A DNA stretch of 64,000 bases from Lepraria neglecta (taxonomy: Eukaryota > Ascomycota > Lecanoromycetes > Lecanorales > Stereocaulaceae). The translations under genes were made by a program, and so were the position numbers. Where the stretch lies: NCBI GenBank assembly GCA_033220425.1, contig CM065647.1, positions 5,518,001 to 5,582,000 on the forward strand, in the 5' to 3' direction. The notes under the pieces were generated by a model. It ran no database searches. It worked only from the letters and a program-made list of their open reading frames with translations, and was not told the DNA's origin. Below, in pieces: positions 60,801 through 64,000 of the stretch (the first letter of the stretch is position 1; each line of letters begins with the position of its first letter).

Positions 60801-63577
60801 TAAGAAAGAGTATATCGAGTATATATAGGATATCCTTAGATACCTATCGTAAGTAAAACTTCTTCTTAAACTAGAAAAGTGCGAATTTTATCGAGAATCG
60901 GTAGAATTTCTAGGATTTATAGTTAGTATAGAAGGTATTAGTATAAGCCTAGAGAAGATTAAGGCTATTACTAAATAGCCTATACTATAGGATATCAAAG
61001 TAGTATAAAGCTTCTTAGGATTTACTAACTTTAATAGGAAGTTCATCGAGGGCTACTTAAAGAAAGTACTATTACTAATAGATATTACGAAGAAGGATAT
61101 TGGATTTATATAGGGGGAAAACCAATAGAAATTATTTAATACATTAAAGAAAGTATATACGGATCTACTAGTACTCTATACCTTTCAGGCGAACAAGCCA
61201 GCTCGTATCGAAATAGATATATTAGATCTTACAATCGGAGTATATCTATACTAAATAAAAGATTAAAAGTAGTATCTAATTATCTATTATTTAAGGAAGA
61301 TATTAGTAGTAGAATAGAACTATAATATATACGATAAGGAGTTACTTACCGTAGTATATATATTATAGAACTAGCGAGTATACGCGGAAAGCTACTCGGA
61401 TCTAACTATCTTTACGGATTATAAGAATCTCCTTAACTTTATAACGATAAAGGAGTTAAATAGAAGATAGGTTCGATAGTTAGAACTATTAGGTTAATAT
61501 AAGTTCAAGATAACCTATACCCTAGAAAAGGATAATAGTCGAGTAGATACCCTTAGTAGGCGATTAGACTATATAGAAGAAAAGAATATTACGGAATAAC
61601 CAATCCTAAAGAAAGAAGCGGACGGATCGCTAGTACTATACTAGGTATTAGCAGCGACCCTTCGTATATTAGGACCTAATATAACTAATAGGATTGTAAA
61701 GGCCTATAATAATAATATATTCGCAATAAACCTACGAAAGGATTAGTAGGATTTAGTATTACTTAAATACTAGGATAAAACCTACTTGTCTAATATATAC
61801 GTTAAAGAAGTAATTAGGGACTACTACGATAACCCTTTATAAGGTTACCCTAGAGTATCTAAGACGATAGAACTCCTAGGACGAGGATACGCGGCGCCGA
61901 AGCTTCGAGCGCGCGTTAAACAATATATTAAAGAATATATCAAGTACTAGCAGAATAAGGCGGCACGATACGCCAAGTACGGATAAATATAGTTTGCTCC
62001 TATACTAGAATTACTATAGGATAATATTATAATAGACTTTATAGTTAAACTACTACCTTCGAAAGATCTAGCTATATAGGATATCTTCGACTCGATTATA
62101 GTTATTATAGATAAACTTACTAAGTATACGATTATAATACTATTCAAAGAAACCTATAAAGTAGATTAGCTAGCTTTCGTACTACTTAACAAGCTAATAA
62201 GGGATTATAGTATACCTAAATCAATAATATCCGATGGAGATAAATTGTTTATATCTAACTACTAGAGAACGCTAATAGTAGCGATTAGAACGAAACTCCG
62301 GATATTAATAGTATATTATCTATAGACTAATAGATAAATAGAGCGTACTAATTAAATAATAGAAATATACTTAAGGTATTATATAAACTAGAAGTAAGAT
62401 AACTAGGTTTCGCTGCTTCTAATAGTATAGCTAGTATATAATAATAAGAAGTTAGATATAACGGGCCTAATACTATTCTTTACTAATTACGGAAAGAATA
62501 TAAATATATTTCTATAACCTAGGAAAGGACCTAATATAGAAAAGGCTTTAATTAAGGTAGAAGAGCTAAAAGATTTATATAAGAATATATAAAGATCTAT
62601 TAAGAGCTTAAATAGTAAGTTAAAGGAATAAGTTAATAAGAAAAGAAAGAATATTCCTTAGCTAAAAGAGGGGGATAAAGTATATATCCTAATAAAAAAT
62701 ATAAGAATAACAAGGCTAAGTAAGAAACTAGATTATATTAAGGTCGGACTATTCTTAATTAAACGAGTAAAAGGATCAGTTAACTATAAACTTTAATTAC
62801 TACCTGACGCCAAGGTATATCCGGTATTCTATATCTTACTCTTAGAGCTAGCAGACCCTAATATACCCTTATAGGAAATATTTCATTATAATATTAAAGA
62901 AGAAATAGAGTATAAGGCCGAGAGGATCCTAGATAGGAGAAATTAGTTCTACCTAGTTAAATAGAAAGGGTATAATGAAACGGAAAATACCTAGGAGCCT
63001 CTTAGGAACCTTACGGGGAACTATAGGGAATATCTATAAGAGTTCTATTAGAAACGAGAGAAGACCAGTCGAAGTTCTCAGGGGCTTCCAGCCCGCTAGG
63101 GAGATCGAATCGCTCGGACGAGGCGTTGAATATTAGGTTATCGGAAGACGTAGGAGCGATACGCTAGTCCTCCTCTAATTCCTTAATATTCTATAGCTTA
63201 TATTTAACCATCGACTTCTTTTCACCTTCTACCGCCTCGAGTTATTTTTAAAGACGACTAAATTTAGCCACGGAGTTAGATAACTCCTATAGTATTTCGT
63301 TACGCCTCTTTTTAATATAACGTATCTTAAGGAGCGATACTATAAGGTCGTATTTCCTACTACTACTTACACAACTGGAATATCTATCGGAACCTGCACC
63401 TATTAGGCACTACTTGCTACTGGCAACGTATCGAGAACACGGTCGTATTACGAACTCGGATAGCTCGGTAGCCAGCTCCTTCGATCGGATAGAAGGGTTA
63501 GTAGATCATCTAGTACGTTGGGCTGGTATAGAGGATAGATGGTTTCTTAGGACGAGAAATCTGGGAGAGGGAGCTAA

Positions 63578-64000
63578 TATTACGATCAGGAAATATGATC
63601 AGGGGTGCGCTTAAGGAGCGTAGCGCCCGTTATAGTTCGAGTTAACGAATCGGTATCCGACTCAGATAGGACCCTGAGGCTTAGTATACTAAGCGACGAT
63701 AGTAATAATAGTATTGCGATTAGTGCGATTAAGAACGATAATAGTAATAATAGTAGTGCGATCAATACGATCAAGAATACTTAGTATGGGTTTCGTATAT
63801 CTGTATATACGGAGTACTATTTACCACTTAGAGTATCGTACTTAACTTCTATTTTCATCTAGTATCTACTATATACGATAGATCTCTTAGGCTAGGCACT
63901 GAATATATATTATCTAATTATATACTAGACCCGCTTAGCATCACTTGAAGCCTACTTTATACTCTTATCTAGTTATACCTCTATCCCTATTAAGAATCAA
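63578..64000 (+). repeat. 3' LTR of gypsy copy 2, partial
   Basis: Starts TATTACGATCAGG and continues to the window edge; matches 57389 onward, including the AATAGTAATAATAGT section. Confidence 0.85.

Larger units (their letters stand above)
28441..64000. other. RIP-degraded, AT-rich repeat domain
   Basis: From about 28,441 to the window end nearly all sequence is poor in CpA and TpG and saturated with TpA, while CpG is still common. That is the known signature of repeat-induced point mutation (CpA to TpA on either strand), not of CpG-methylation decay. Nearly every recognisable relic is a transposable element and reading frames are closed by TAA/TAG throughout. Two islands of more normal composition (about 32,835-33,554 and 44,620-45,165) lie inside. 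Confidence 0.93.
57389..64000 (+). mobile_element. Ty3/gypsy chromovirus fossil, copy 2 (same family as copy 1), right end outside window
   Basis: Same layout and close sequence match to copy 1 throughout. 5' LTR 57389-57849 (461 bp); 3' LTR starts at 63578 and leaves the window. Zinc-knuckle relic about 58,720-58,765, protease region about 59,690-59,960, reverse transcriptase about 60,330-61,130, RNase H to about 61,580, integrase about 61,780-62,640, chromodomain relic about 62,910-63,060, purine tract about 63,561-63,573. The likely left target duplication is TAAGA (57384-57388); the right one is not in view. RIP-degraded, very many breaks. Confidence 0.88.

Noticed and set aside
1-64000. 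tRNA or rRNA genes
   Set aside because: I looked for tRNA-like boxes and rRNA-like stretches and saw none I could defend.

Overview
The window looks like filamentous ascomycete (Pezizomycotina) DNA: multi-exon genes with introns of about 40-190 nt, GT/AG ends and CTGAC/CTGAT-like branch sites, a Trf4/Cid14 poly(A) polymerase, a glucosidase II beta subunit ending in KDEL, an Rtf2 homologue, a GH71 alpha-1,3-glucanase, and a very AT-rich half with the mark of repeat-induced point mutation (RIP). I cannot place it to class.

Bases 1-28,440 are an ordinary gene-rich segment. In order: a decayed FAD monooxygenase (+), Trf4-type nucleotidyltransferase (+), a large disordered fungal protein (-), glucosidase II beta subunit (-), two neighbouring nucleotidyltransferase-fold genes (+,+), Rtf2 (-), a BTB/POZ-like protein (+), a decayed or badly resolved gene (+), a small heat-shock protein (-), a 228-bp MITE with TA target duplication, and GH71 (+). 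These are mainly housekeeping genes (RNA surveillance, ER glycoprotein quality control, replication-fork protection, protein folding, cell-wall glucan turnover) with no sign of a gene cluster.

Bases 28,441-64,000 are a RIP-degraded repeat graveyard. CpA and TpG are almost absent, TpA dominates, and CpG survives. I resolve: a Fot1/pogo DNA transposon with TIRs and TA duplication (28,661-30,508) beside a fragment of a second one; a truncated Ty3/gypsy piece; two copies of one chromodomain Ty3/gypsy family, the first complete in outline with 482-bp LTRs and a TATAG duplication (35,546-42,277), the second running out of the window (57,389 onward); and, between them, a tyrosine-recombinase retroelement of the DIRS class (49,308-53,861) whose terminal repeats have the A1-ORFs-B1-A2-B2 'split direct repeat' order of the PAT/Ngaro group. 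Its unoccupied target is also present in the window, in a second copy of the repeat it entered (45,438/45,439). Two less AT-rich islands (about 32,835-33,554 and 44,620-45,165) interrupt the RIP domain and seem to have escaped mutation.

The most notable find is the DIRS-class element: both repeat pairs have matching lengths (179/179 and 131/131 bp), RT, RNase H and recombinase remnants are in order, and the insertion is clean. All retroelements here are fossils with many breaks.
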